A stretch of DNA of 64,000 nucleotides from Symbiodinium natans. Lineage: Eukaryota; Sar; Dinophyceae; Suessiales; Symbiodiniaceae. The position numbers and the translations under genes were made by a program. The stretch covers positions 277,001 to 341,000 of the forward strand of contig CAJNDS010002405.1 of assembly GCA_905221605.1 (NCBI GenBank), written 5' to 3'. The notes below the pieces were generated by a model. That model made no database searches and was not told the origin of the DNA. It was given only the letters and a program-made list of their open reading frames with translations. Below are positions 1 to 9,307 of the stretch, piece by piece. Within the stretch, counting starts at the first letter, position 1. The number at the start of each line of letters is the position of its first letter.

Positions 1-359
1 GGCCCTCCAAGGGTTCAGGGTCTGAACTAGGTCATGGGGTCACTTCTCTAAAATATGTTCCATTCGGGGGTTCCTGATTCTAAGCCGGCACTTCTTATTT
101 AGGGGACCATAATGTTTGCGAATGCTGATTCATGAGCAAGTAGTGCGCCGAACCCTTGGCACATCTTGCCAGGGCCGATAACACATTCTGACTCCATGAC
201 TTCGGTGTACCTAAGCCCCTTATCCTCCTGTAGGAGCCCTTTGGCAGGTGGGCTATGTGTCCAAAAAGTGGATTGAGAAACAAGAGCCCTACGAAATAAA
301 GTAGGGGTTGAATCTGTCAGGCTTGAGAGGGTAGGCTGCAAACCTTCTCCCACTCCTGC

Positions 360-435
360 TCTCCCCCCTCCCCTCCCCCCTCCCCTCCCCCCTTCCCCCC
401 CCTCCCCCCTCCCCCCCCCTCCCCGCCTCCCCACC
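360..435. repeat. C-rich low-complexity tract (CCCCTCC)n
   Basis: Almost pure C with scattered T, about 75 bp, running into the first CCCTAAA copies at 465-490. The open frames that cross it are composition artefacts. Confidence 0.85.
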
Positions 436-892
436 CCACTCCCAAGCCCCAAGCCCTGTTCGGAACCCTAAACCCTAAACCCTAAACACTTCGAATCACG
501 AGTATCGCCCATCACGTGGAAAGTCCGAGCTACGCCTCCTGCTCAAGTGAAGACAAGCGGTAAGCCCCAAATTTTATAAACCCTAGACCCTACTATAGCC
601 GTTTTGGCTCAAGAGGGGTGAGTTTGCTTGCATTTAAGAGCCTTTGACCAACGGGCCCCGGAAGTTTTTGGTAAAATGTACGTGCTTATCATGGACATTT
701 TTTGTCGCGCCGGCATGGACGCTTTAGGCCCACTGAGTGCGCTTGGGAACATGGACGTTCTTATCGATTATCGTGCGGGCGGGATGCTCTAAGCCGTGGG
801 TGCTTTTGGTAAAACAGCGGGGGACGCGGGGCGAGACGTAGGGGAAGCGGAGGGCGTGGGTCTCTCATGTCCTGAGCTGTCAGGGGTCCAAT

Positions 893-1090
893 TTGAAGGA
901 AAAGAGAGAGGTTAGGAGGGGAGAAAAGGAGGGAGGGAGAGAGAGAGAGAGAATCAAAAAGATAAGAATCGCGCGAGAGTGGGAGAGAGCAAGACCAGAG
1001 ACCGAGAGAGAGAGAGAGGGAGGGAGAGAGCGAGAGCTAGGGCGAGAGGGATCGGGGCGCGCAGTAGCACGGGGTTCGCCCCATGCCCCA

Positions 1091-1138
<48 letters not shown>

Positions 1139-1139
1139 C
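893..1139. repeat. Purine-rich GA tract ending in an (AAAG)n microsatellite
   Basis: A GAGA-rich stretch is followed by about 12 tandem AAAG units at roughly 1089-1138. Long frames on both strands here encode only R/E/K or S/F/L runs and are not genes. Confidence 0.85.
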
Positions 1140-1431
1140 AAAAGCACGAGGGCGAGAGAACCACCGTGCCAGCTCTGAATGACGCGTACGTGAAGAGAAG
1201 GAGTTGTGGCTTTGAGCATCCTGGGCTCCAAAAGTACAGTAACGGTGGACGCCAGCACCTGAAGCACTGGGGACATCCAGGGCGCCCTCGTTTGGTCTGA
1301 GGCCTCGAGGTGCACATACACGAAGCGTGCAGTGCCCACAAGCTTGGCCTGGCCAGCGACGGCATTGTGGGGCTAGGTGACCGGGTTTCCCGGAATGGGG
1401 GTGGGCGGCTGACCCTCAAACCCGTCTCCAG

Positions 1432-1768
1432 CGCTGAGCTTGCGTGGAGGCAGCGCGGCGACACGATGTTGGCGATGAACATGTGGGCCGCGTATCAGCA
1501 GGTAAGCGTAGAGGAGTTGAGCGTCTGGAGCGCATTTATCATCGTCGCCTTTACAGGCTTGATTGTTGGGCGCCTTGGCACCAGTGTGATCTTCTACCAT
1601 GGGGTCTTTGTTGCTCTTTCGGTGTTTGTAGCATTGTAGCCTCAGTCTATGCTCGTGAAGAGTGCCTCAACCCGGTGGAATGGGCATTGGGCGATTGGCT
1701 TGCTCTCCAACTCATTCGCGGATCTCAGCGGGAACGAGGACTTCGTAGTGATGTTGACAGCTTGCTAA
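1432..1768 (+). CDS. Candidate gene fragment with a possible 42-nt intron (unknown membrane-like protein)
   Basis: I do not recognise this protein. A frame opens after the acceptor-like CTCCAG at 1426-1431 and reads ELAWRQRGDTMLAMNMWAAY, then a hydrophobic stretch with WSAFIIVAFTGLIVG, to an in-frame TAG at 1637-1639. The same frame continues beyond it as LVKSASTRWNGHWAIGLLSN to TAA at 1766-1768. Removing 1604-1645 (42 nt, GT..AG, a multiple of three) deletes exactly the TAG. The alternative is a pseudogene with one stop. A perfect-looking donor (CAG/GTAAGC) at 1502 would shift the frame and is probably unused. Seen: the open frame and the sites. Inferred: that they form a gene. Confidence 0.35.
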
Positions 1769-1769
1769 T

Positions 1770-1952
1770 TTGGCCAACCTCGCGGCGATGATCTGTGGTC
1801 AAACTCGAAGCCGCTTATACGCACAACAACAGGTCGCCAACTTTTTCGCTAGGTACAAACCGAGCACCTCACCTGTGAGGGCGCTCGTGAGGTGCCGCTT
1901 CGACAGTTGTACTCTGTCACCTATCGGGTCGTTCGCCGGCTTTGCCCGATAG
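1770..1952 (+). CDS. Candidate downstream exon of the 1.4-kb locus
   Basis: The frame reads ANLAAMICGQTRSRLYAQQQ and stays open to TAG at 1950-1952. It begins just after the stop of the preceding candidate and overlaps two hairpins at 1864-1954. No family is recognised; it may be an exon or a chance frame. Confidence 0.25.
   Translation: MANLAAMICGQTRSRLYAQQQVANFFARYKPSTSPVRALVRCRFDSCTLSPIGSFAGFAR
1864..1895. other. Inverted repeat, 9-bp arms
   Basis: GCACCTCAC at 1864-1872 pairs with GTGAGGTGC at 1887-1895 across a 14-base loop. It is followed within 25 bp by a second hairpin. Confidence 0.7.
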
Positions 1953-1954
1953 GT
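1919..1954. other. Inverted repeat, 10-bp arms
   Basis: ACCTATCGGG at 1919-1928 pairs perfectly with CCCGATAGGT at 1945-1954, with a 16-base loop. Function unknown. Confidence 0.7.
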
Positions 1955-2109
1955 TCGTTACAAACTTGCCGCTCTTCGGTGCTGTTTTTCTCACTCTTGG
2001 GCTCCATCTCTTGTTTACTCATTCTGCCTTTGTATGGTGGCTCCAAGCGCTTGCTCAGAGAAGCCAGCAGCTCTGCAGAGGTTGGTAACTCCGCCCGGGT
2101 GAGCTTCTT

Positions 2110-2155
2110 GGTACTTACAGGCCTTTTGGTGCGGTACTTACAGGCCTTTTGGTGC
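2110..2155. repeat. Two tandem copies of a 23-bp unit carrying an acceptor-like TTACAG
   Basis: The unit at 2110-2132 is repeated exactly at 2133-2155. Each copy contains TACTTACAG/G, so the duplication creates two equivalent 3' splice-site-like sequences in series. A preceding short frame (LREASSSAEVGNSAR) ends at a GTGAGC donor-like site near 2099. Confidence 0.75.
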
Positions 2156-2231
2156 TCTTCACAGTGACTCTGGTCACCCTCTGTCTGTTTGTAGGTTTGC
2201 AGAGGTTCTCCAATGTCGAGCATGGTGTCGC

Positions 2232-2330
2232 CCTAAACCCTAAACCCTATAAGCCCTATAAGCCCTATTAACCCTATAAACCCTATAAACCCTATAAACC
2301 TTACAAACCCTATAAACCCTAACCCCTAAA
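2232..2330. repeat. Degenerate CCCTAAA / CCCTATAA tract
   Basis: C-strand telomere-like units, several expanded to an octamer CCCTATAA, follow the 1.4-2.2 kb locus. Confidence 0.85.
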
Positions 2331-2625
2331 CCCTGTGCGCCTTCAAACACCTCTAAGGATCAAGATCTCCAAGAGCCGCGCATGGCGCTGAAGAAGCTGG
2401 CCCCTTGTTCGCTTTGCGAGCTAGAATGGTGCGGGGGGTTCCGAAAAGTTAAAAGAGGGGTATCCTTGTTGGGGTTTAGGGTTTAGGGCTAGGGTTTAGG
2501 GTTTAGGGAGTTTAGGTTTAGGGTTCAGGGTTCCATAATCAGAATATTCAGAATTATAGGCGTACCTCTATTTTGGGAAAGGCACATATAGGACTTTCGT
2601 CATGTTTTGCCAAAAAAGCTCCCAG

Positions 2626-2713
2626 TCGTCGACTAGCCTTGGCCCGTGTGGGACGTGGCCCCCCTGCGCCAACAATCCCGCTGCAACGTTTGGTGGGCTA
2701 CTGTAGCCTGCAA
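2626..2713 (+). CDS. Candidate internal exon, unknown
   Basis: After CTCCCAG the frame reads RRLALARVGRGPPAPTIPL to CTGCAA, where GTGAGT forms a consensus-like donor at 2714. It lies between a G-strand tract and a C-strand tract. No homology is recognised. Confidence 0.35.
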
Positions 2714-3426
2714 GTGAGTTAGGGTGCAGGGTTACTCACCCCTAAACCCAAAACCCGAAACCCTAAACAAATCCTAAGCCCTAAACCCCCCCCCCCCCCC
2801 TTTCCGGAGCCCCGGCGTGTTCCCGAGATCAAGTACAGCGAAGTTGGCAGCCTGCCAGGGCCTCAATGCAGAAGTCAGGACTCTGCAAGGGTTTATGTCC
2901 CTTTGTGGACGCCCCAAGGTGCCGCAGAATAAATAAAAAAACCCTAAAAGGGACCAGAATTTTGACAACCACCCAGGTAGGCCCTTGGGACATTTGTTCT
3001 TTTTCCTTTGTGGGGTTTGAGAGGATCTTTGTTCAGGAATATTTTTCATAGGGTTGTAAGGGCCATTGTATAGATAGGGTGCACGAATCCTACACTCGAC
3101 CCGAGAATCCCTACGTGCGCATCCGACAGCAGCTCCGATGCCCGAAACCTTCATCCGGAGATTTGCGGGTTTAGGGTTTAGGGTTTAGGATTTAGGGTAG
3201 AGGGTTGCTGCAGGAGGGAAACGTAAGTCGGGGATTCGAAGGTTTCATCCGAGGGAGGTTTAGAGGTTCATCGCCACTGCACATGGAATAGGATGATGAG
3301 ATCTCACGTTGCTGCATCCCTATTACATATTGCTTAGATTGTGGAATCCTGGTTTTAATTGTTGACTCGTTTGGTGCTCGAATCACGCGCTCGTTTTCCG
3401 CGTGGCCTCGTTCCGGACTTCACAGT

Positions 3427-3678
3427 ATGTGTGGGAGACTCCTCTTTGAAGTCAAGCCTGTTCGTCCTCGTGATTTCGGCGATACAGCTGTCAATCCACG
3501 CTGGACCCGATTTCTCATCAGTGCAGAGCACAAACAATATCCCGAAACCCTAAACCCTAAATGTCCTGAACAGCGTCTTGACTTGAACCTTAACGTGGAA
3601 AGGACAGTGCGTAGCCATGCCCCTAAAGGCCCAGCCGTTCTGTTGTTCTCGGACCTAAGAGTAGGCATTAGGGTTTAG
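3427..3678 (+). CDS. Candidate ORF of 83 codons, unknown
   Basis: It begins MCGRLLFEVKPVRPRDFGD directly after a CTTCACAG acceptor-like site and runs to TAG inside a short G-strand repeat. Part of the frame (ETLNPK) is translated CCCTAAA repeat, which argues against a continuous exon. A second + frame (3359-3553) is also open. Confidence 0.25.
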   Translation: MCGRLLFEVKPVRPRDFGDTAVNPRWTRFLISAEHKQYPETLNPKCPEQRLDLNLNVERTVRSHAPKGPAVLLFSDLRVGIRV

Positions 3679-4050
3679 GTTCCCTTGTAAGCCCCTGTAA
3701 GCAAAAAAGGGCCCCCTAATTTTTTATTCTTAGCTTACTCGTGGGTCTAGCGTTCTGTTGTCTTCTGGTGTGTTCTACCGTCTCTACTTGTCTTCTGCTG
3801 TCTTCCTGCTGCTTCTGTCACTTCCTACGGCCCACAATGTTCTTCTGAGCTGTCTTCTGCTGCGTTCCTCCGCCAGAAGAACAGAATCCCTAAGGGTCCA
3901 TGCATTTTATTTTTTTTATAATTGGGCCCTAAAGTCCCTGTACAGGGAGGTACTTTAAGGCCCAAGTCTATAATCAGGTACATGGACCCTTAAGGAATTA
4001 TAGGCTGATCCTAGAGCCGCAATACTTGAAGCCTGTCGTTTCCAGCCCCT

Positions 4051-4185
4051 ACCAATTGCTTAAGACCCCACAAAAAAAAACAAGATGTTCTTCCTTATAA
4101 GGGTAGTATAGGAATCATAAAACCCTAAACCCTAATACCCAAAACCCTATTATTTATTTTTTGGGAGTTCTTAAGCAAATAGTAG
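4051..4185. mobile_element. MITE family B, copy 1 (carries telomeric insert)
   Basis: Left end AATTGCTTAAGACCCC and right end GGGAGTTCTTAAGCAAATAG are inverted. The interior holds about 4 CCCTAAA-like units at 4122-4149 that other copies lack. Confidence 0.7.
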
Positions 4186-4483
4186 AAGCTCGTCTCCGGC
4201 CTTGAGCCTCAACAGATGTCCTGCAGCGTGTCAGTCTGGCTAGTGGCTAGCTGGGCGAAGAGCACTGAACTTCAAGTCCTACATCCCTACACCCTACACT
4301 CTACACCCTTAACCCTTAACCCTTAAACCCTAAACCCTAAACCCTAAACCGAAACCCATCCTCCACGCTGCCTTCTGCCTTCGGAATGCAGGTGGGAGCC
4401 GCTTCGGAAAGGTTCTGGCTGCCAACCTGACAATTATTGGTTTTAGCTTCCGGCTTCGGGTTTAGCAGTTGCTTAGGTAGTTT

Positions 4484-4616
4484 GCGCGAGAGAGAGAGGG
4501 AGAGAGAGAGAGAGGGAGAAAGAGGCAGAGAGGAGGGAGAGAGGAGGGAGAGAGGAGGGAGAGAGGAGGGAGAGAGGAGGGAGAGAGGAGGGAGAGAGGA
4601 GGGAGTGCGAGAGAGA
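4484..4616. repeat. (GAGAGAGGAGG)n minisatellite
   Basis: An 11-bp purine unit is repeated about seven times between GA-rich flanks. The frames over it are low-complexity. Confidence 0.85.
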
Positions 4617-4729
4617 GATGCGAGCGAGCGAGGAAAAAGAAAGAGAAAGAGAAAGAAAAGACAGAGAGAGTCCGGTTTCAAAGAGGGTTCAGGGTTTAGG
4701 GAGCCAGTACTGACGAAATCGCTCCGCAG

Positions 4730-4812
4730 CCAGCATGCCAGTCAAGGAGGTGTCTTGCCACAAGCGGTGCTTAGCACGCGACCCCCGGGATGCGAAGACT
4801 GGCTGGCTCCTA
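4730..4812 (+). CDS. Candidate internal exon, unknown
   Basis: Acceptor GCTCCGCAG ends at 4729. The frame then reads SMPVKEVSCHKRCLARDPRD and DAKTGWLL to CTA, followed by GTAGGG at 4813. The next sequence is a ten-copy TTTAGGG tract, so the putative donor lies at the edge of the repeat. Confidence 0.45.
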
Positions 4813-4813
4813 G

Positions 4814-4887
4814 TAGGGTTTAGGGTTTAGGGTTTAGGGTTTAGGGTTTAGGGTTTAGGGTTTAGGGTTTAGGGTTTAGGGTTTAGG
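4814..4887. repeat. TTTAGGG tract, about 10 copies
   Basis: Perfect G-strand heptamers run from the end of the preceding exon candidate to the half MITE at 4896. Confidence 0.95.
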
Positions 4888-4895
4888 ATGATAGA

Positions 4896-4936
4896 AGGCC
4901 CTCATTCCCTCATTCCCTACTGAGAACCAGGGGGAA
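4896..4936. mobile_element. MITE family E, half copy
   Basis: Only one arm (CCCTCATTCCCTCATTCCCT ... GAACCAGGGGGA) is present compared with the complete copy at 8523-8640. The missing half is replaced by the TTTAGGG tract. Confidence 0.65.
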
Positions 4937-4949
4937 GATGTGACTCCAG

Positions 4950-5010
4950 CGAGGCCCCCAAGAGCTGCCCAAGGGGAAGGCCGCATGCTTCACTTCCGGC
5001 GCTCCCCATG
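4950..5010 (+). CDS. Candidate short exon, unknown
   Basis: After GACTCCAG the frame reads EAPKSCPRGRPHASLPALPM up to a G-strand tract at 5011. Weak, because the composition is Pro/Arg-rich. Confidence 0.3.
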
Positions 5011-5204
5011 TGGTTTAGGGTTTAGGGTTTAGGCTTTAGGGTTTAGGGTTTAGGGTTTAGGGTTTAGGGTTTAGGACTACTGCTTTTGGTGAGTGTATAA
5101 AAGGCTGCTTTTTAATGTTGGTGAGTGTAGATATTAGGTGTCTTTTGGTGATACAAGAAACATATACCCTGCTTCAGGCCTGAAGCCCGCCTCCTTCAGC
5201 TTCT

Positions 5205-5576
5205 GACCCTGAACCCTAACCACTAAAACACAAAAACCTAAACCCTAAGCCCCAAGCCCCAAACCCCAAACCCCAAACCCTAACCCGAAACCCTAAACCC
5301 TAAACCCTAAACCCCAAACCCCAAACCCTAAACCCTAAACCCTAAACCCTAACCCTAAACCTTGTACTTTAGAAGCCCGCAGTCTCCGAAATCCGAAACC
5401 CTAAAAACACCCTAAACCCTCACCCTGAAGCCTATACTTTACAAGCCCGCAGCCTCCGAAATCCTAAGCCCTAAGCCCTAAGCCCTAAACCCTAAACCTT
5501 AAACCCTAAACCCTAAACCCTAAACCCTAGACCCTAGACCCTAGACCCTAGACCCTAAACCCTAAACCCTATACTT
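5205..5576. repeat. Long degenerate CCCTAAA tract
   Basis: About 370 bp of CCCTAAA, CCCCAAA, CCCTAGA and CCCTAAG variants. Two interruptions carry a related GTA/GCCCGCAG(C/T)CTCCGAAA phrase. Confidence 0.9.
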
Positions 5577-5611
5577 CTTCAAGCCCGTAGCCTTCGAAAC
5601 TCAACGTTCAG

Positions 5612-5653
5612 AGCTCGTTCATGGGGAGCTTGGCCTTGAGGAGGCAACCTTGA
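5612..5653 (+). CDS. Candidate 42-nt microexon
   Basis: Between a C-strand and a G-strand tract, acceptor ACGTTCAG precedes a frame reading LVHGELGLEEATL. GTTTAG of the first telomeric unit supplies the GT at 5654. Confidence 0.4.
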   Translation, partial: SSFMGSLALRRQP

Positions 5654-6080
5654 GTTTAGGGTTTAGGGTTTAGGGTTTAGGGTTTAGGGTTTAGGGTTTA
5701 GGGTTTAGGGTTTAGGGTTTAGGGTTTAGGGTTTAGGGTTTAGGTTCTTGCGGTTTTCCGGTTTAGCGTTTAGGGTCCTCGTGGTTTTCGGGTTTACGTG
5801 GCTTAGGGGGTTTAGGGGTTAAGGGGTTTAGGGGTTTAGGGGCTTAGGGGGCTTAGGGGGCTTACGGGGTTCAAGGGGTTCAGGGGGTTTATCGTTTAGG
5901 GCGAAATTATAGGCGTTTTAGATTTTATGGCTTTTGGTGGTTTAGGGCTTTGGGGGTTTAAGGGGGTTTAGGTGTTTCAGGGTTTAGAGGTTTTAAGCGG
6001 TTTCAGCGGTGTAAGGGTCAGGGGGTTAAGGGCTTCAACAATAAAACCTAGAAATTGGCTCAGGGTTTAGGCAAAGGGGT
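5653..6080. repeat. TTTAGGG tract grading into degenerate G-rich repeats
   Basis: About 13 perfect units at 5653-5744 are followed by some 300 bp of mutated GGGTTTA/GGGGCTTA units. No coding signal is seen between 5750 and 6180. Confidence 0.85.
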
Positions 6081-6183
6081 TTTGGGGCTTAGACATCAGA
6101 CATGCTTGCAAAGCCCAGGGGGCAGCGAGCCACCCATCGTCCTTTTACGAGGCGCACGACTTGACTTCCTTGCAAGTGCTTGG

Positions 6184-6260
6184 GCTTAGGGTTTAGGGTT
6201 TAGGGTTTAGGGTTTAGGGTTTAGGGTTTAGGGTTTAGGGTTTAGGGTTTAGGGTTTAGG
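6184..6260. repeat. TTTAGGG tract, 11 copies
   Basis: Perfect G-strand heptamers; the next 180 bases up to the TA microsatellite show nothing recognisable. Confidence 0.95.
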
Positions 6261-6435
6261 ACGTCCGTAGGAATCGCAGTGCTCTGGGTTAAAAGAGTTT
6301 CAGAGGCATCAACGAGCCCAGATGGCCAAAGGGTTTAGGGTGAGCGGTGAGCCCCACCCCGAACTTCGCATTTGCCGCATCTGTACAAGAGAGCGACAAG
6401 AGTAGCCTATCTGTATAAATAAACAAATATAAATA

Positions 6436-6458
6436 AATAAATATATATATATATATGT
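6436..6458. repeat. (TA)n microsatellite
   Basis: A short AT-rich block (AAATATAAATAAATAAATATA...) lies 45-65 bases upstream of the long ORF at 6501. It could be a promoter-proximal AT-rich element or chance. Confidence 0.7.
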
Positions 6459-6500
6459 TTTGTATACCCCAAGAATTACGGCTACTTTTCAACCCCCGAA

Positions 6501-7172
6501 ATGGCTCAAGCCGTGAGCCTGAAGTTCCCAACTGTTCCAACCCCGCACTGCCGCATGTTTATGGTAGCAGATGTGAGTGCAGTGGCCACGTCATGGCCGC
6601 AGGCAGCAACGGCAGCGGAGCTGCCATGTGCTGCCGTGAACTTTCCAGGCTTCTCGGTGGAAGTCAGTGCTTGGCCTGGAGGCATCCTACCTCCCCTAGG
6701 TCTGTCGCTGAATGAATCCGGTTTCGAATCTGGTTTCGATCCAGCGCCAGGGAGCACCAGCAACGAGTCAGTCGAGTGTCACTTCTGCCGCTGCCACCAC
6801 ACGGGCCGTGTGAAGCTAGACAAAAAGCAGCGAGCCGCCATGCAGTCGATAGCTGAGAAAGAAGTTCTCGAACTGCTTTTGACTCAGCTTTCGATGCGTG
6901 CGCTTTCTGGCAAATGTTTCGATGCCCTTTTCCCTTTCCTGCAGAAGATCCACCGTCGTCTGGCAGCGTCTTCACCAGAGTCAAGCATGTCCTGTGCCTT
7001 GCAGCGTAACTTGCAGAAATCGGTGTCAAGGATGAGCTGCCAGCAGATGATCCGCTTCCTTGAGAACTGCCCGAGCTTAGACGCCCACCTTATGCGGCAG
7101 TTGAAGGAGCAGCTGAAGGGTAGCCAGAGAACCGCACCCCGCAACTTCACGGCTTCCTCCGTCTGGCTGTAA
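6501..7172 (+). CDS. Hypothetical protein, 223 aa, unknown family
   Basis: This is the longest uninterrupted non-repetitive frame of the window. It starts at ATG 6501 (MAQAVSLKFPTVPTPHC) and ends at TAA 7170-7172. The first half is Ala/Ser/Pro-rich. Around residues 90-100 there is a compact Cys/His cluster, VECHFCRCHHTGRVK, which might bind a metal. The C-terminal 110 residues look alpha-helical and basic, for example KEVLELLLTQLSMRALSG and LQKIHRRL. Codons favour G/C in third position, as in the exon candidates nearby. No telomeric unit interrupts it. It could be a complete small gene or the large 3' exon of one. I do not recognise a family, and no function is proposed. Confidence 0.6.
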   Translation: MAQAVSLKFPTVPTPHCRMFMVADVSAVATSWPQAATAAELPCAAVNFPGFSVEVSAWPGGILPPLGLSLNESGFESGFDPAPGSTSNESVECHFCRCHHTGRVKLDKKQRAAMQSIAEKEVLELLLTQLSMRALSGKCFDALFPFLQKIHRRLAASSPESSMSCALQRNLQKSVSRMSCQQMIRFLENCPSLDAHLMRQLKEQLKGSQRTAPRNFTASSVWL

Positions 7173-7723
7173 TACACTTCCGTCAGCCTGAGGACCATGT
7201 AGAGATGAGTTGAGACATGATACGAAGAGTTACTAGGTATTCTAAGCGTTTTTGTTTAGAGGGTTTTGAGGGCCGTCCTGGGTTAGTAAAAGCTGTTGAG
7301 CAGACGGAGAGCACGCCCAAGGTGTCGAGTATGGAAGGCAAACTGGGGGCCAAACCCTCCGGCCTGTAGACTTGTCGCAAGATCCTTGAAGGAACTTCTC
7401 AATTCTGGCCAACGCCCAGACCTGGCAGGTCTGCACATGTTTGCAGCACATTGCTGCGTTGCAACTGCGTAGCTTGCTTGCTGCCAAACGAGCTACATGA
7501 AGAACATGGGTCTAGAGCCGTGAGTACCGCAGACTAGGTTTCAGGGCGGGTTTCAGCATGTTTCAAGAAATTCGATGCATCGAGCACTGACAGACAGTGT
7601 CAGACCTAAACCCTAAAGCCTAAACCCTAAGCCCTAAACCCTAAACCCTAAAACCTGAACCGACTCCCAACCAGGGTCTGCCCATGAGTTGAGAGTGGAG
7701 GCGACGCTCGACACTTTGCCCAT

Positions 7724-7840
7724 GTAGCCCAGTAGCACCCTTTACCCTTAGGGTTTAGGTTTTTTTCTGTTCTGGGTTCCCTTACAAAGTAACCAACCAA
7801 AAAAGGGTGCCCTTATTATGATATGGTTCCTGGGCTACCA
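7724..7840. mobile_element. MITE family C, copy 1
   Basis: GTAGCCCAGTAGCACCC at the left and ATGGTTCCTGGGCTACC at the right are inverted ends. Two telomeric units (7747-7760) sit in the left arm. Confidence 0.75.
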
Positions 7841-7860
7841 AGTACCAGTGCGTCCTTGTG

Positions 7861-7927
7861 GACGCCCGCAAAGGTCCATGACCGTTAAGCATGTCGACGC
7901 CCGCAAAGGTCCATGACCGTCAAGCAT
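7861..7927. repeat. Two direct copies of a 32-bp unit
   Basis: GACGCCCGCAAAGGTCCATG... at 7861-7892 recurs at 7896-7927 with one substitution, a 35-bp period. Confidence 0.8.
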
Positions 7928-7953
7928 TCGGATAGTCAACGTTCCTTCAAACA

Positions 7954-8072
7954 ATGCTGACAGACATTCTGCTGCTTCTTGTGGAAAGAAGACCGTCCCT
8001 GCAGAATGACACGGAAGATTGTCAGCTAGGCGGGCGGCAAGAAGCAAATCTCAATTTAGAGAAAGCCTCTAG
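7954..8072 (+). CDS. Candidate first or internal exon with a paralogue near 25.6 kb
   Basis: From ATG 7954 the frame reads MLTDILLLLVERRPSLQNDT and then CQLGGRQEANLNLEKAS to a GTTTCA at 8073. The phrase CQLGGR recurs near 25,620 (ICQLGGRRKQEDT), suggesting a duplicated coding segment. A minus-strand frame (7835-8047) is also open, so strand is not certain. Confidence 0.35.
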
Positions 8073-8077
8073 GGTTT

Positions 8078-8190
8078 CACCCCAAACCCTAAACCCTAAA
8101 CCCTAGACCCTAGACCCTAAACCCTAAACCCTAAACCCTCAACCCTCAACCCTGAACCCTAAACCCTAAACCCTAAACCTCTAGGGTTTC
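8078..8190. repeat. CCCTAAA tract with CCCTAGA and CCCTCAA variants
   Basis: About 15 C-strand units immediately upstream of the exon candidate at 8219. Confidence 0.9.
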
Positions 8191-8218
8191 GGGCTTAGGG
8201 TAACCTGGCTCTTGGCAG

Positions 8219-8311
8219 GCTCCTGGCTCGCAGCTCTGGCGACAGCGGGCGGTCGCCTCCCCAGGCGCCAGGATCTGCCGCCAGAGGCGATCTGGGACCC
8301 ATGGCCACAAT
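8219..8311 (+). CDS. Candidate internal exon, unknown
   Basis: Acceptor CTTGGCAG ends at 8218. The frame reads SWLAALATAGGRLPRRQDLP then PEAIWDPWPQFWG, ending where GTTTAG begins a G-strand tract. It is flanked C-strand before and G-strand after. Confidence 0.5.
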
Positions 8312-8430
8312 TTTGGGGGTTTAGGGTTTAGGGTTTAGGGTTTAGGGCTTAGGGTTCAGGGCTTAGGGCTTAGGGTTTAGGGTTTAGGGTTTAGGGCTTA
8401 GGGCTTAGGGTTTAGGGTTTAGGTTTAGGG
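8312..8430. repeat. TTTAGGG tract with GCTTAGG variants
   Basis: About 16 G-strand units, several as GGGCTTA. Confidence 0.9.
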
Positions 8431-8522
8431 CCGCTGGGGTTGGTTTTAGGGCTGCTGTTTACCTGAAGTTTTCGTTGAGCCTAAGTGTTCTTCTCGGAGG
8501 AGTAGACACTGGAGGTCCGGCT

Positions 8523-8640
8523 CCCCCCTAAGTTTGCCTGGTTCTTAGTAGGGAATGAGGGAATGATGTATCCTGTACACTCCCTTAAAGGGTATATACA
8601 GGGACCTCATTCCCTCATTCCCTATTAAGAACCAGGGGGG
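8523..8640. mobile_element. MITE family E, complete copy
   Basis: CCCCCTAAGTTTGCCTGG then TTCTTAGTAGGGAATGAGGG at the left is mirrored by TCATTCCCTCATTCCCTA and TTAAGAACCAGGGGGGA at the right, arms of about 40 bp around a 35-bp centre. Confidence 0.8.
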
Positions 8641-8711
8641 AATGTGTCGGGCTCAGGGCCTCCGGGGCGGTCGACGGGCTTTTGGCCAGCCATTTAAAAT
8701 GTCTTGCCAAG

Positions 8712-8768
8712 GTTTAGGGTTTAGGGTTTAGGGTTTAGGGTTTAGGGTTTTGGTTTAGGGTTTAGGGG
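8712..8768. repeat. TTTAGGG tract, 8 copies
   Basis: G-strand units directly upstream of the exon candidate at 8771, which is the reverse of the usual polarity. Confidence 0.9.
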
Positions 8769-8770
8769 AG

Positions 8771-8839
8771 GACCGCACCTCGCTCAGAGCTATGTTGGCT
8801 CATGGGGACACTACCTTGGAGGGAATAGAATTCTTGGAA
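8771..8839 (+). CDS. Candidate internal exon of 23 codons
   Basis: It follows AGGGGAG and reads DRTSLRAMLAHGDTTLEGIE plus FLE, with donor GTAAAC at 8840. The phase is 0 at both ends. It is preceded by a G-strand tract and followed by a C-strand one, an exception to the common arrangement. Confidence 0.5.
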
Positions 8840-8974
8840 GTAAACCCTAAACCCTAAACCCTGAATCCTAAACCCTAAGCCCTAAACCCTAACCCCTAAA
8901 CCCATTCTAGGAGAAGATTCAGGGGAAGGCGGTGCATCCTGAGAGTTCGGAGTAGGGCTCCCTTGATTGGTTAT

Positions 8975-9122
8975 GGGTTTAGGGTTTAGGGTTTAGGGTT
9001 TAGGGTTTAGGGTTTAGGGTTTAGGGTGTAGGGTGTAGGGTGTAGGGTTTACGGTTTACGGTTTACGGTTTACGGTTTACGGTTTACGGTTTACGGTTTA
9101 CGGTTTACGGTTTACGGTTTAG
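8975..9122. repeat. Telomeric tract converting from TTTAGGG to homogeneous GGTTTAC units
   Basis: About 7 TTTAGGG units are followed by 3 GGGTGTA units and then about 11 identical GGTTTAC units (roughly 9045-9120). Confidence 0.9.
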
Positions 9123-9307
9123 GTTGATTATGGTTAAACGCCATACCCAGAGAGGACCCCGAAACGGCTCGCGTATGCAAAAAGAAAACACGCCCTAAAG
9201 TTGAGGTACCTTTAACCCAACAACACTAAACCCGGAACCCTAAACAGCCGAGGCGCGGCGGTGTTTTGGGGGGTTTTGGGGTGGCTCTTCGTAGTGGAGG
9301 TTTCAGG

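Noticed and set aside
893-1300. 135-codon Arg/Glu/Lys-rich frame and its Ser/Phe-rich antisense
   Set aside because: They arise from GA-rich and AAAG microsatellites.
3427-3678. The MCGR start resembles the N-terminus of SRAP/HMCES proteins
   Set aside because: Only the first four residues agree. The rest shows none of the family's later motifs, and translated telomeric repeat interrupts the frame.
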